Positions 30,783 through 41,540 of a stretch of 64,000 nt of DNA are shown piece by piece. Each line of letters begins with the position of its first letter. Position 1 is the first letter of the stretch. Under the pieces are notes generated by a model. It was given only the letters and a program-made list of their open reading frames with translations, did not search any database and was not told where the DNA came from. Made by a program: the position numbers and the translations under genes. Source of the stretch: Acanthamoeba lenticulata (taxonomy: Eukaryota > Discosea > Longamoebia > Acanthamoebidae); NCBI GenBank assembly GCA_002179805.1, contig NAVB01000019.1, positions 1 to 64,000 of the forward strand, written 5' to 3'.

Positions 30783-32702
30783 TCATCCCAACAGTCGCTG
30801 CTCGAGTTCCTCTGACAGGCGGGCGTGCTCTTGGGCCAGGCGGGACATGGTGATGAAAGCAGTGTTGATGCGGCCCATGATGTCGTCGCCTCCACTTTGC
30901 TGGTGATCGTCGGTGTGATCACTGCTCGTTGCGGGCGCGGTGGCCCTTGTGGTCCACACCTGCTGGGCGTAATTGCTGTTGCTGTTGCTGTTCATGTGGG
31001 GTGGTGGAGACACGCCAATCATCCGCAAGTGCTTTGCCAAAGCTGCGTGTTCTGCGTCTGCGCATCGGCAGCCTTTTGCGATGGCCCACTGGAGTATGTC
31101 CCAGTGGCGTCCCTTGGCCGCCCCAGCACAGGTCTCCTCGTCCCACGGGCAGCCGTTGGCGCGCGCCCAATAAAGTACGTCCAGCTGGCCTCCCTTGGCC
31201 GCCCCGCTGCAGGTCTTGGTGCCCCACGGGCAGCCGTTGGCGCGCGCCCACTGGAGCACGTCGAGATGGCCTCTCTTGGCTGCCTTGGCGCAGGTCGACT
31301 CGTCCCATGGGCAGCCGTTGTCATGGGCCCACTGCAGCATGTCAAGGTCGCCTTTTCGAGCCGCCTGGGCGCAGGTCGACTCGTCCCATGGGCAGCCGTT
31401 TTCGCGCGCCCACTGGAGCACGTCGAGTCGGCCACCTCGCGCCGCCTGGGCACAGGTCGACTCGCCCCATGGGCAGCCGTTGGCAAGGGCCCACTGGAGA
31501 AGCCTCAGGTGTCCCCCCCTGGCTGCGCTGTCGCAGACGCCCTCATCGCACGGGCAGCCGTTGGCAAGGGCCCATTGGAGCACGGTGAGGTGGCCCGCCT
31601 CGGCCGCTTTGTTACAGACATTCTTGTCCCACGGGAAGCCATTGGCGTGGGCCCACTTGAGCACGTCCAGGTGCCCGCCTCGAGCGGCCAAAGCGCATAT
31701 GTCCTCGCCCAAGTCGAAGAAGCCTTTGGCGTGGGCCCACTGGAGCACGGCCAGATGACCTTCCTCGGCCGCGATCCTGCAGGTCGAGTCTTCCCACGGC
31801 CGGCCGTTGGCGTGCAACCACTGAAGCACTTCAAGGTGACCGCCTTTGACCGCCACCGCCCAGGTTGACGTGTCCCTCAATCCGCCGTTGTCACGCAACC
31901 ACCAAGGTTTATCCAAATCGCAGCCATTGGCATGCGCCCACTGGATGACGGACAGATGACCCCCTTCAGCCGCCGCGCGGCAAGTCCGATAGTCCAATTG
32001 GCAGTCGTTGGCGTACGCCCACTGGAGCACGTCAAGATGGCCGCCCCTGGCGGCCTGCGGACAGATCTCCCACTCGTCCCATGGACAGCCGTTGTCGTGC
32101 GCCCACTGAAGAACGTAGAGTCGGCCACCTCGCGCCGCCTGGGCGCAGGTCGACTCGTCCCACGGGCAGCCGTTGGCATGCAGCCACTGGAGCACGGCCA
32201 GATGGCCTCCCCTGGCCGCCTGGGCGCAGGTCGACTCGTCCCACGGGCAGCCGTTGGCATCTGCCCACTGGAGCACGTCAAGGTGCCCGCCTCTGGCCGC
32301 GGCGCTGCAGGTCTCTTCGTCCCATGCGCAGTCGCTGACGTCGCGCGCCCACCGGAGCACGTCGAGGTGGCCTTTCCGAGTGGCGCTGGCGCAAATGAGC
32401 TCACCCTGGTCCCATCCCGGGCATCCGCTGGCGTGCGCCCACTGGAGCATGGACAGCCAGCCCTTGCCCGCCACTCGAGCGGCAAAATCAGAGCCAGGCG
32501 GAAGAGCCGCAAGCTCTTGTGGCTGCTGGGCGCTGAGGTATTGAACCTCCTGAGCCCACGACTGGCACACGGCACCGCAGGCCGGGAGGGTCAACGGGTT
32601 CACGAACTGAAAGATGTAGCTGATGAGCTCCAGCATGAGGCCACTCGCGCCCTCCTCTTGTTCGGCCTTTTGGACCTTCTTTTCTGTCGGCACACTCATC
32701 AT
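30783..32702 (-). CDS. Ankyrin-type repeat protein (WxxANGCPWDE family) with F-box-like N-terminus
   Basis: Single exon, 639 residues. Residues about 20-60 (LMLELISYIFQFVNPLTLPA, CGAVCQSWAQEV) look F-box-like. Then about 17 tandem repeats of 26-33 residues follow the pattern LxVLQWAxANGCPWDESTCxxAARGGH. The repeats are near-identical at DNA level with a period of about 78 bp. The last 80 residues are Ser/Asn/Thr-rich, then a coiled coil (LAQEHARLSEELEQRLL). Such repeats are common in Acanthamoeba and in giant viruses infecting it; the direction of exchange cannot be told from here. Probable role: substrate recruitment by an SCF-type ligase. It shares a 205-bp divergent spacer with the next gene. 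Confidence 0.88.
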   Translation of the reverse strand: MMSVPTEKKVQKAEQEEGASGLMLELISYIFQFVNPLTLPACGAVCQSWAQEVQYLSAQQPQELAALPPGSDFAARVAGKGWLSMLQWAHASGCPGWDQGELICASATRKGHLDVLRWARDVSDCAWDEETCSAAARGGHLDVLQWADANGCPWDESTCAQAARGGHLAVLQWLHANGCPWDESTCAQAARGGRLYVLQWAHDNGCPWDEWEICPQAARGGHLDVLQWAYANDCQLDYRTCRAAAEGGHLSVIQWAHANGCDLDKPWWLRDNGGLRDTSTWAVAVKGGHLEVLQWLHANGRPWEDSTCRIAAEEGHLAVLQWAHAKGFFDLGEDICALAARGGHLDVLKWAHANGFPWDKNVCNKAAEAGHLTVLQWALANGCPCDEGVCDSAARGGHLRLLQWALANGCPWGESTCAQAARGGRLDVLQWARENGCPWDESTCAQAARKGDLDMLQWAHDNGCPWDESTCAKAAKRGHLDVLQWARANGCPWGTKTCSGAAKGGQLDVLYWARANGCPWDEETCAGAAKGRHWDILQWAIAKGCRCADAEHAALAKHLRMIGVSPPPHMNSNSNSNYAQQVWTTRATAPATSSDHTDDHQQSGGDDIMGRINTAFITMSRLAQEHARLSEELEQRLLG

Positions 32703-32907
32703 GCCGCCTCTCCTCCTGCTTTAATCCTTTTTTGTTTCTGTTTTTTGTTGTATTATTGCATTAATTGCACTCTTTTTAATTAATGGTAGCGGCGCAATGC
32801 TGATTCGAAGAAACCCAAATTGTATTTAGAGGAAGAGAGGAAGGGGAAGAGAAAACAAGCAGAAGAGGGGATACACCAGAAGAACCAACACACCAAGAGA
32901 AGGAAAC
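32703..32907. promoter_or_regulatory. Divergent promoter between two repeat-protein genes
   Basis: 205 bp, AT-rich in its left half (T runs, TTAATTAATTGC-like) and purine-rich before the plus-strand start. It separates the two head-to-head F-box/ankyrin genes. Confidence 0.45.
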
Positions 32908-35129
32908 ATGGACGGCTTCGAAGCGGTGCTGCCCGACGAACTGACCTTGCAGGTGCTTCGTTTTATCGAGCCCCTCAGCGACACGCAGAGCGTTAATGGC
33001 ACATGCCGCCAATGGCGGCGCCTCATGCTCGAGCCGCGTTTGTGGCGCGACTTTTACCGCCACACGTTCCCCTCCCACTACCGAGAAGAAGGCGAAGAAG
33101 AGGCCATCGATGAAGAAGAAGAGCAGTATCTCCGCCGGTTTGAAAACTCGGCCCGGTGGCCGGGCAGCTGGCGCCAGGCCTTTGCGGTAAAGGCCGCGCA
33201 GCTCAAGGCGCGCGCCTTCCCCGTCGTACGCAACACGACCCGCACGGAAAGCCAGAAGAAGAAGAAGAAGCAGAAGCCCCACGACGGCGAGTTTGCGTTG
33301 TTCCTCGCGGCGGCGCAGCAGGGCTGCCTCTGGCTGGTCGAGCGCACGGCCGACGAGCTCAACCACTTGGCCGCCGGGGGTCCGCCGCTTTCGCAGCGCA
33401 ACTTTGCCAAGCCCGGCGTACTGGAGTGGATACATCACAGTCCTCACACGTTTGAGCGCGTGGTCAGCGAGGCCCTCCTGTTGGCCTGCCAAGCGGGCTC
33501 GGCACCCGTGGCCAAGGTCGGTTCACCTACCAGAGCGTCATGGTTTTATGATCCTGGCTTGTGGTCCACTCACTCAGCTTCTTATGTCTTCCTTATGACG
33601 ATCAGCTGCTCATCCTGTGCCACGAAGCGAGGATCGCGGAGGCAGAGAAAGGACGTCCGTTGCAGGACGGGATCTTCCTCCAGCGTGCGGTAGAGAGCGG
33701 CAACAGGCAGCTCGTGCAGTTTCTTCTCGACCACGGCGGCAAGCCTGTCTCTTGCGCCTTGCCGGTCCGCGCCCCGCCCGACGTGACGTCTGTTTGCTTG
33801 CTCTCGCCCGCCCGAGCTTTGTTGGTTGACATCTCTCCTTCATTACGACCACGATCAACACCAGTATGCAGATGACGTGGCCATGATCAAGTTGCTGCTC
33901 GACCGCGGCACTCCGTGTCAGGACAACAACCTGATCGCCAGTGCAGCCAGGCGCGGCGACGTCGCCGTCGTGCGCTTCTTGCTCAACCGCGGCCTCCACT
34001 TTCCTCAGTACAAACCACCTCTGCTCTCTGCTTCTCTGGCGAGGATGATGAGGAAGATGGGCTGACGAATGGGCGCGGACGGTTTCTGCGCATCGAACTG
34101 CGTAGGAAAGACCACGGCTTCCCATTGACTCAAGCCGTGCGATCGGGCAACGTGGAAGTCGTGCGGCTTCTCCTGGAGGGCGGCGCTCAGCGCAGCGAAG
34201 AACAGTTGAGAATCGTATTGAATATGGGTTCGGCCTGTTTCCCCGACATTCGTCAGCCCTCCTCGTCCTCACTGCCCGACCGCCCAATTGCGGATGCAGA
34301 TAAGTCACCTTCGATGGAAATGCTCGAGTTAGTAGCGCCAAGCCGTAGCCGCTTTAGCGAGTTTGACTACGTCACCTCCGCCGCCATCCGGCGGGGCGAC
34401 GTGGCCGTATGCCGCTTCCTTAAGGAAAAGGGCATCATCAACCTCGACGCCCAGTACGGCGGGTTCCATGCCTTTACAGCGCTTCACTACGCCGGTACAC
34501 ATCTTCAATCTTAATTTCATCTTCCTCCTCTTCTTCTTCTTCTTCAGTCCCTTCATGTGGCTGACCTTTCTTCTTTCCTTTCTTCTTCCTGTCCGACGCA
34601 CGCAGCCAAGCACAACCTGCCGGACATGGCGCGGTGCCTGCTGGTCTGCGGGGCCACACCCAACATCCAGCCGCGCGGCACGCACACGACGGCGCTGGGC
34701 TTCGCGCGTCAGTTCGCCAAGCACGACGTGGAGCGGGTGATCAAGGAACACATGGCCGCCGCGAAAAAGGCCGACCAGAAGCAGAACGCCAAGCACCAAG
34801 GCAAGAAGCGCAAGTCGGTCGAACCAGAACAGCAGCAAGGCGAGAACGGAGATGATGCTGAGGCGAAGCAGACGCAGCCCAAGCAGAAGAAGGCCAAGGC
34901 GACGACGCCCAAGAAGGAACTCTCGCCCGAAAAACAGCGAGAAAGGGAGCTCGAGGAGACTGTGCGGGCGCAGGCCAAGCTCCCGGCAGGCGCTAAGCTG
35001 GATGTGTTCACGCTGAAGCGGATGCTCAAGCGGAGCGGCGTGCTGGCGAGCGACATGCCCACGCGCAAGGCTGCTCTGCTCGAGCTGGCCGCCGAGTGGC
35101 TCGATGCGGGCAATGGGCTCAGTCTGTAA
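32908..35129 (+). CDS. F-box and ankyrin repeat protein with basic C-terminal tail
   Basis: The F-box opens the protein: LPDELTLQVLRFIEPLSDTQ, VNGTCRQWRRLMLEPRLWRD. After an acidic/basic linker come ankyrin repeats spread over several exons: DGIFLQRAVESGNRQLVQFL, LIASAARRGDVAVVRFLLNR, LTQAVRSGNVEVVRLLLEGG, TSAAIRRGDVAVCRFLKEKG, and ALHYA / KHNLPDMARCLLVCGATPNI. A highly charged Lys/Glu/Gln segment of about 100 residues follows. The end, LDVFTLKRMLKRSGVLASDM to LELAAEWLDAG, resembles a SAP-like helix-turn-helix. It is probably an SCF substrate receptor, perhaps nuclear. Stop TAA at 35127-35129. Confidence 0.82.
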
Positions 35130-35453
35130 CAGCCAACCCCCTTGTATCTTCTCTTCCGAGGGAAAACAATGTGTCAAAAGAATGAAGCTGAAGATGAACA
35201 AAAATCCAGCGACGTGCGAGAAGATAGACTTTATTGGTACAGGCGGGAGCGCGAAGCGAACGAAGAAATAAAACAAAACAATGCCTCGCCCCCGAACAGA
35301 TTCTCACTTGGAGAATGGAAGAAGAAATTTAAATAAAAAGAGAGAAGGATGCGATGAAACCAATGAAGGCGAGACTTGAGCGGCACGGGTGTTCTCGTCG
35401 AAAGATTAAGGAGGTGGTTGCTCGAAATGGGCATGAATTCATGCCATTTGATC
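35130..35453. other. Intergenic spacer between convergent genes
   Basis: 324 bp between the F-box/ankyrin stop and the stop of the small minus-strand ORF. It contains A-rich 3' UTR-like sequence (AATAAA near 35264) but no supported gene. Confidence 0.55.
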
Positions 35454-35603
35454 TCACGAAGAGTCGTTAGGCTGGGCGGGCTTGGGTGGCGGCAGCTTCT
35501 TGGCCTTAGCGGGGTCCTTCAGCACGTTAAGGAGAGGATTCGTTTTCGTAACCTCGTCGGCAGGGACGACGTATGGCTTATCTTCCTCCTGAGGGGTTTC
35601 CAT
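35454..35603 (-). CDS. Small Pro/Lys-rich protein, 49 residues (hypothetical)
   Basis: Reads METPQEEDKPYVVPADEVTK, then a KTNPLLNVLKDP segment and a PPPKPAQPNDSS end. It has no membrane segment or known domain. Its composition is hydrophilic and codon use fits nearby exons (G/C third positions). It stands alone between a convergent F-box/ankyrin gene and a divergent DEP/LNS2 gene, where a gene would be expected by spacing. It may be a real micro-protein or the last exon of something longer. Confidence 0.45.
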   Translation of the reverse strand: METPQEEDKPYVVPADEVTKTNPLLNVLKDPAKAKKLPPPKPAQPNDSS

Positions 35604-35999
35604 CTCGCTGAACAACGCTTTTTTGTGTTGTGACTTCCTCTCTCTCGCGAAAAAAAAGCTGTCTCGGGGTGGCAAAAGGAGAGATCGAGATGGATGATTA
35701 GGCTTCGGTAGCCTGGCCGCTGGCGCTTGTGTTCGCCTTTCCGTCTGTCGCTCCGCCGCACCAACGCTCACCCTGACACCTCTTCCTCCGCAGCTTCACT
35801 CGCGCCACCGTTGCATCGTATTCAGTTGAGAATGTTAAACATAAGCTACCAGTGATACCAAAAATTCTTTGCATAATCCAGACAGATGGAGCTTGCGTAA
35901 TTTAATAAAGCATCTGCGTTGATTCTGTCGACTTCGCAAGGGTGGTTGCGCAACCACACTCGTAACGTTTCATCTTGTACGCGCGACTGTAGAGGGAAA
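35604..35999. other. Divergent spacer, 396 bp
   Basis: Upstream of both the small minus-strand ORF and the DEP/LNS2 gene. It contains a perfect 16-bp palindrome at 35942-35957, 43 bp before the DEP/LNS2 start codon. No gene is supported. Confidence 0.5.
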
Positions 36000-38556
36000 A
36001 TGGCGAGCTTGTTGGGGTCGTTGTTGAAGAGCAGGGGCAAAGACGCCTCGCCCACGAGCCCTCGCAAGTCGCCTCGGTTTGCGGAGGATGCAATGCTGGA
36101 AAAGGAATTGGATCAATTTGACAACGCCCCGATGGAGACGACGGCCCTGCTCGAGGAAGTGGCTCTCCGCAAGGAACGCGTGACGGCTCTCGAAGATGAA
36201 ATCGTGCAGACCAAGGCACGCATCGCCGAGCTGCTGAGTGAAATGAATGCCCTGCAGGGCGAGCTCCAGGAGGAGTTCCAGATGTACGATCAGCACCGCT
36301 CCATGCGCCAGATCAGCCGCGATGAGGGCGTCGAATCGCTCATGGATGCCGAGGCCGTATGCAAAGACAAGAAAAAGAAGAAGTATGAGGTCAACATCAC
36401 CGAGAAGGAGGTACATTTGCAAGTTCCGCTCATTGTATTTTCATTCATCGCCTCACGCTGTCTTTCAATGCGCAGTTGGACGCGCTGGCCCAGAAGTTCA
36501 AGCGCGGGGTGGTCGTCAAGGACCGCAAGTACCACAACACCACCTTCCAGAGCGTCTTCACCGGCACCGAGGCGGTAGATTGGCTCGTTCAGAACGGCCA
36601 AAAGAACAAGAAGCTGTCGCGGGCCCAGGCCGTGTGGCTGGGCAACCTCCTCATGCGCGCCAACAACTTCTCGCACGTCACCCATTCCTTCCCCTTCATG
36701 GACAAGCAGTATTTCTACCGCTTCCACGTACGTTTCATAGGCAGTCCTGGCACTTGCATTGTAATCTTCATCTTTTATGATCTGACTTCTTCCTCTACAC
36801 GATTCACTCGACATCGTAACTGTCGATTCCTACAACGAAGTCGGACATGAAGGACCCAAGCTTCAACGTGATGAACGCCCTCAAGCCCTTCGTCGGTCGG
36901 TTGGCCCTTTCGCGTACGGGCCTCTACCCCTCGAGCTGGCGCTCGCCTTTGGAGACTAATCACCTCTCGAACTCTCAGTCAAGGACGTGCGCGGGTTGAA
37001 GAAGACCAAGACCGTCCTCAACATCACGTGCGACAACCAGTGGTACCGCGTCAGCCTCCGCGACTGGCTCGACAAGCCCGGCCTCATCCTCTACTTGTAC
37101 GCACTTCCCGCTCCCTCTTTTCCATGAAGATGACGATGCTCATGACCACTTGTGTGCGGCCTCAGCTACGTCACGCGGTCCAACGCCGAGCTGATGATCC
37201 GCATGGGCAAGCTCAGCTCGTCCTCTGTCGCCATCCCGCTCTTCACCCTCAGCGTCGGTGCGCCTCGCCCCGCCCCGTCCTATGATGAGAGCTCGAGCTC
37301 AGGTTGTCTCACACTACCAACCACGCCGCAGACGAGGACCACAAGGACTGGTACCAGCTCAGCTCGTCCAAGGGCACCGGGGCGTTCCTCCACCTGGCCT
37401 TCCGCTACACCTTCCTCAAGGTTGGCCCCTCCCATGTGTGCCCAACAACGACGCTCATCAGCCACGCACTCACCAACTTCATCGTCGCCACCATCACCAG
37501 GGCAAGGACGAGGGCCTGATCGTGCCGCCGCTGCCGTTCTCGGCCGAGCGGCTGGTGCAGCGCGACTTGGGGCGGCCGCTGAGCCTGTCGCGCATGAACC
37601 AGGCCAAGGTGCGCGGCCACCGGGCCATCCACCGATGCTGCGACCGCGAGAACGTGTTCCTCGTGACCAAGGACCATGACGAGTGGCGCGCGCTCGAGGA
37701 GCACACGGACGACCGCACCGGGCGGGCTTTTATCCGCGGCGTCTTTGGCTACGGCAACATCACGGCCTTTAACTTGTCAAGCGAGAACATCGACCTGTTT
37801 GTCCAGCCGTGCCCGCCCTACGGCGCGTGGGTCCACGTCGGCTCGACGACGACCGACCGCGACGGTCGCCTGCGCCACGAGATCGACTTTACGCGCGTGC
37901 CGATTCAGCGCGGCCCCGGCCAGTACCCGGTCCGCTGCGTCGTCAACGGCGACCTGTCGGTGGCCGCCGGCCAGCTGTGGATCCTCGAGCGCGGCGTGGG
38001 TGGCGTCGTCTACGACATTGACGGCACGCTCACGCCCGGCGACGACCAGATCGTGCTCGAGATGACGCTGGCCAGCGTCAAGGCCCCGTTCGATCCGGCC
38101 CAGCGCCCGGGCGCCGTCTCGCTGTGCAAGGCCTGGGCGGCCAAGGGCTACCTGCCCATCTACCTCAGCGGCCGCTCGGGCTCGACCTATTACCTCACCC
38201 GCGAGTGGCTCAACTCGCACGGCTTCCCGCCGGGCCTCATCCTTCACACGGACAAGCACGCGCCTACGCTCCCCATCTACTCCTCGGTCGGCCTCTTCAA
38301 GCGCGACCTCATCCTCCAGCTCCAGCGCCAGGTTGGCATGCGCTTTGGCGGCCTCTACGGCAACACGATGACCGATGTGAGGTCGTACGAGGAGGTCGGG
38401 CAGCCCAAGGACCGCACCTTCATCGTCGGCAAGTTTGGCGGCCGCAACGGCACGGTGGACGTGGGCGACGACTTTGTGGAGCACGTCCAGTACGTGGTGG
38501 AGCACATCCCCGAAGCCGAGGTGCCCGCCCCGCGCGACTTCTTCGAGTGGAACTGA
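36000..38556 (+). CDS. DEP domain and LNS2 (lipin/Nir-type HAD) domain protein
   Basis: Order of parts: MASLLGSLLKSRG lead, a coiled coil (about 35-95, LLEEVALRKERVTALEDEIV), and a DEP domain (LAQKFKRGVVVKDRKYHNTT, FTGTEAVDWLVQNGQ, RANNFSHVTHSFPF). Next is a segment with VLNITCDNQWYRVSLRDWLD. Then comes a C2-like piece, DWYQLSSSKGTGAFLHLAFR. The C-terminus is LNS2: GGVVYDIDGTLTPGDDQ, LPIYLSGRSGSTYYLTREWL, LYGNTMTDVRSYEEVG. The DIDGT motif keeps the HAD aspartates. LNS2 in lipins is a phosphatidate phosphatase and in Nir proteins a phosphatidate sensor; which applies here is open. A membrane-lipid signalling role is inferred. Stop TGA at 38554. Confidence 0.82.
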
Positions 38557-38784
38557 GCTCAGGAGAGAGCGATCTCTCCCTCTCTTCCATTGATGTATTT
38601 TTCAACAGACCCTTTCATTTCTATGCATCATCCCTTATTATCATCGTCATCGTCAGTCATCTTCATCTCGGGCTTCACGCGGGGCATCGGGGAGCGCGAT
38701 AGGCGCGGTTCGTGGGATGCACGGGCACAGGCGGTGCAGAGCCTTTGCTTTGGCTCCGCACGTAGTCTCCTCCTGTTCATCGCG

Positions 38785-38842
38785 CAAATAAATAAATAAA
38801 TAAAATGATTTAATAAATAAATTTAAATAAATCAATAAATCA
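38785..38842. repeat. AAAT-rich repeat in a convergent spacer
   Basis: Repeated AAATA/TAAA units between the convergent stops of the DEP/LNS2 gene and the glycosyltransferase. They probably supply 3' end signals for both strands. Confidence 0.7.
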
Positions 38843-38844
38843 AT

Positions 38845-41318
38845 TCAACAACAGAGGCGAACCAGACTGACGAGGCAGCGGCCCGGACGCTGGGCGGTGG
38901 CGCTCTTGAGGTCGATGGACGATGAAGGCGCAAAGGCCGGAGCCACGAGCAGGCCCGCGGCAAGCTCGCACAGGCCGCGGTGGCAAGCGAACCGCGCGCG
39001 GAGGGCGTCGCACGCGGCGAGCCCGGCGGCGGTCAGGAACTCAAAGTCGGGCCGGTGGCATCGCAAGCCCGCCCGCGCGCACGACGCATGACAGTCCTCC
39101 CCACCTCCTCCTGCTGTTGTTGCGTTGGCGACGTCGGCCTCAGCAGGGACGAGGACCAGGTGCGGGTGGTGAGGCGCCGTGCGCAGGTTCGGCGGGAGGT
39201 AGTCGCAGCGCCGCCGGTCGGCCAAGAGCAAGAGGTCGCCGCGGTAGCGCAGCGCGACAAGTGCGCCGTTGTGGGCTCCTCGGTCAGGCATGTCCCACAG
39301 GGCCAGGGCCACTGCGCACCACACCCGCCAGCCAGGACAAGCTCAACGGTCATGATCAGCCAGGTGCGCGAGCTACGGTATGGGATCGTACTCGAGATGG
39401 AAGCGTAGGCGTCGCGGAGGAACGGGAGGAGGAGCACGCGTGGTGCTGGCGATGGCTCGATGTCACGCATGCTGGTGATTACCTCAGCGCCATCCACCAA
39501 CCCCTGCATCCGCACCCTATAATTCTGTTCTTGTTGTCGCAACAGACGGTGAGGCCACTACAACAACATCAAAGAAGACGGTGACGGACCGGAAGGAGAA
39601 GGTGGTCGGCATTGGAGAAGAAGACCATCCGGTCGTTGAGCTTCATCCGTTTGAAAAAGCGAGCAAACGTGTCCTTTCCGAGGGCTGGGTGGACATGTCG
39701 TTGGATCAGTAACTGCAAGCTCAAAACGATGTTCAAGGTCGAGCGTACTGCTGCCCAGCTCGCCGATGTTGTAGTTGCGCGAGACTTCCGGCACAACGCA
39801 CTCCCGGCCTCGGCTTACGCCCGAATGCCGCATCCAGTGGTCCCAGTGGTCGTCGGGCCAGTCCTCGCGCAGCTGTTTTGCCAAACGCAACAGTCAGAAG
39901 ACAACAACCACGCAATCCCATGCCTGAGATGACGACCTCCTGCCAGAGTCGCCGGGTGAGCAGCCACCCGAGGCCCGGGAAGTAGCTCGTGCGCCAGAGG
40001 CTTTCGGCGTCATGTGCCTGCATGTTGGTGATCAGTGCCATCCACCGCTTTCGTTGCGTGTGTCTTCTGCCTTGTAGCGCACCAGATGTTCAAAGCCGTT
40101 GTCGTTCCACGAGGAGATGCACCAGAGGGTTGGATCCTCGTCAAGCAGGCGGGCCAGCTGCTCAAAGTAGATGACAAAATCCGGTGCAAAGAGCATGTCG
40201 TCCTCCACCACGACAAGGTGCGAGTGATTCCTGTGGTGAAGCAGCTGGTCCATCGCGAACCTGCGTTCGACGATTAGCTCCTTCCCCTTCTCTGCATTGG
40301 ACGTTTGTTGAAGCGGCTTCGCACTTGTAGTGGCGCGCGACGTGGACGGTGGCGGCCACGCTCGGGTCATCCTCGCCTGGGCCGCGCGGGCGCATGAGAT
40401 GCTCAAACGTTGGCCGGTGGCGCGCGATGACGTCAGCCACGGCAGCCGATTCGTTGCCATCCTGGCTAATGTAGAGCGCGAAGCGGGTGACGCCCGGCAG
40501 GCTCGCCAGCGACGCTAACGTGCGTTCGAGGTAGTCTGGCCGGTTGTAGGCCAGCACGACGAGTGCGGGGTCCTCCATGTGCTGCCTTCATTCGTGAGTC
40601 GAAATGATGACGTAGAAGATGGAAATGGAGATGGAGATAGAGGACGTGCCCAAAAGTCCAGAGGATTTGCGTGGAGGAGTGATGGGTGGCCGTTGGACAG
40701 GCGGTAGTTGCGCATCGCATCTTCCCACTCGCGCTCTGCACGAGCGCCGTCACTGCCATGCTCCAGCCGTTGCCTTCGCATCTCCTCCTTCAGTCCTTCG
40801 ACCCCTCCTCGCCTCCTCGTAGAAGAAGATGATGTAGAGGACGGATCGGTGTCGATGACAGGCAGTCCCTTCTTGTACGTAAAGTCAAACGCCTGCATGG
40901 GCGCTGCGCCCTTGGACGGCGCGGCCAGCGCCGTCGCCCAGGGCACCTTCTTCGAGGGGACCGCTCCACCATTGACAAGCTGGTCGTGCTGCGGTTGGGC
41001 CGTCTTGCTTCGTGCTTCAGCTTCTCGTCGCCATGCGGCAGTGGCAGTCTCTGCAGTGTAAGGGCCTTGCCGGGGCAAACGAGCCGCAACGACCACGACC
41101 TCTTTCTCGTCTTCTTCAACCAGTGCGGGCATGTCAAAAGGGTCAGCCACGAACAGCCACCACCAGACCGCTGCGGCCCAGACTGCGAGCACGAACAGCC
41201 CGACAAGGCACATCCACGTGTATGACCCTCGGCCTCTGCCGCTTCGCCATACACCACCGCCGGTCCCGACCAGCGTCGTCCGGCCTGCGCCTCGCTTCCA
41301 GCGCCACTTCACCTTCAT
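38845..41318 (-). CDS. GnT-I-like (GT13) Golgi N-acetylglucosaminyltransferase with Cys-rich C-terminal module
   Basis: Type II membrane protein: basic N-terminus, one signal anchor (about 35-57, LVGLFVLAVWAAAVWWWLFV), and a stem of about 140 residues. The catalytic part reads PALVVLAYNRPDYLERTLAS, RFALYISQDGNES, HLVVVEDDMLFAPDFVIYFE (EDD metal motif) and LWCISSWNDNGFEHLV. It continues YFPGLGWLLTRRLW, DDHWDHWMRHSGVSRGRECV and PEVSRNYNIGELGS, all in GnT-I order. These enzymes add GlcNAc to N-glycan cores or O-mannose. After the GT13 part comes LALWDMPDRGAHNGALVALR and a cysteine module, GEDCHASCARAGLRCHRPDF, CDALRARFACHRGLC. The module resembles the C-terminal Cys-rich region of MGAT5-type enzymes. 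Stop TGA at 38845. Confidence 0.83.
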
Positions 41319-41540
41319 CCACTTCTTGCGCCTCTTGAGGCTGCAGCGGGAAAGGAAACAATTTTCGCTCTAAAATCAGAAAATAAAGGCCAAGAAATAA
41401 ATAAAAAATTAAAGAAATGGCGAACGAGAAGGCCAAATGAAAAGGAGACCCGACACTGCCCAACCAGGCACGGCTCGCCGAAGCACTTGTCGACGCCTAT
41501 GCTGCATTATCGCCAGTGTTGTCGTTAGCGTCGCAGGAAG

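Noticed and set aside
30825..31868. 347-codon plus-strand frame with repeated PRAAVGARPLEHV units
   Set aside because: Antisense image of the ankyrin-type repeats; periodicity comes from the minus-strand gene.
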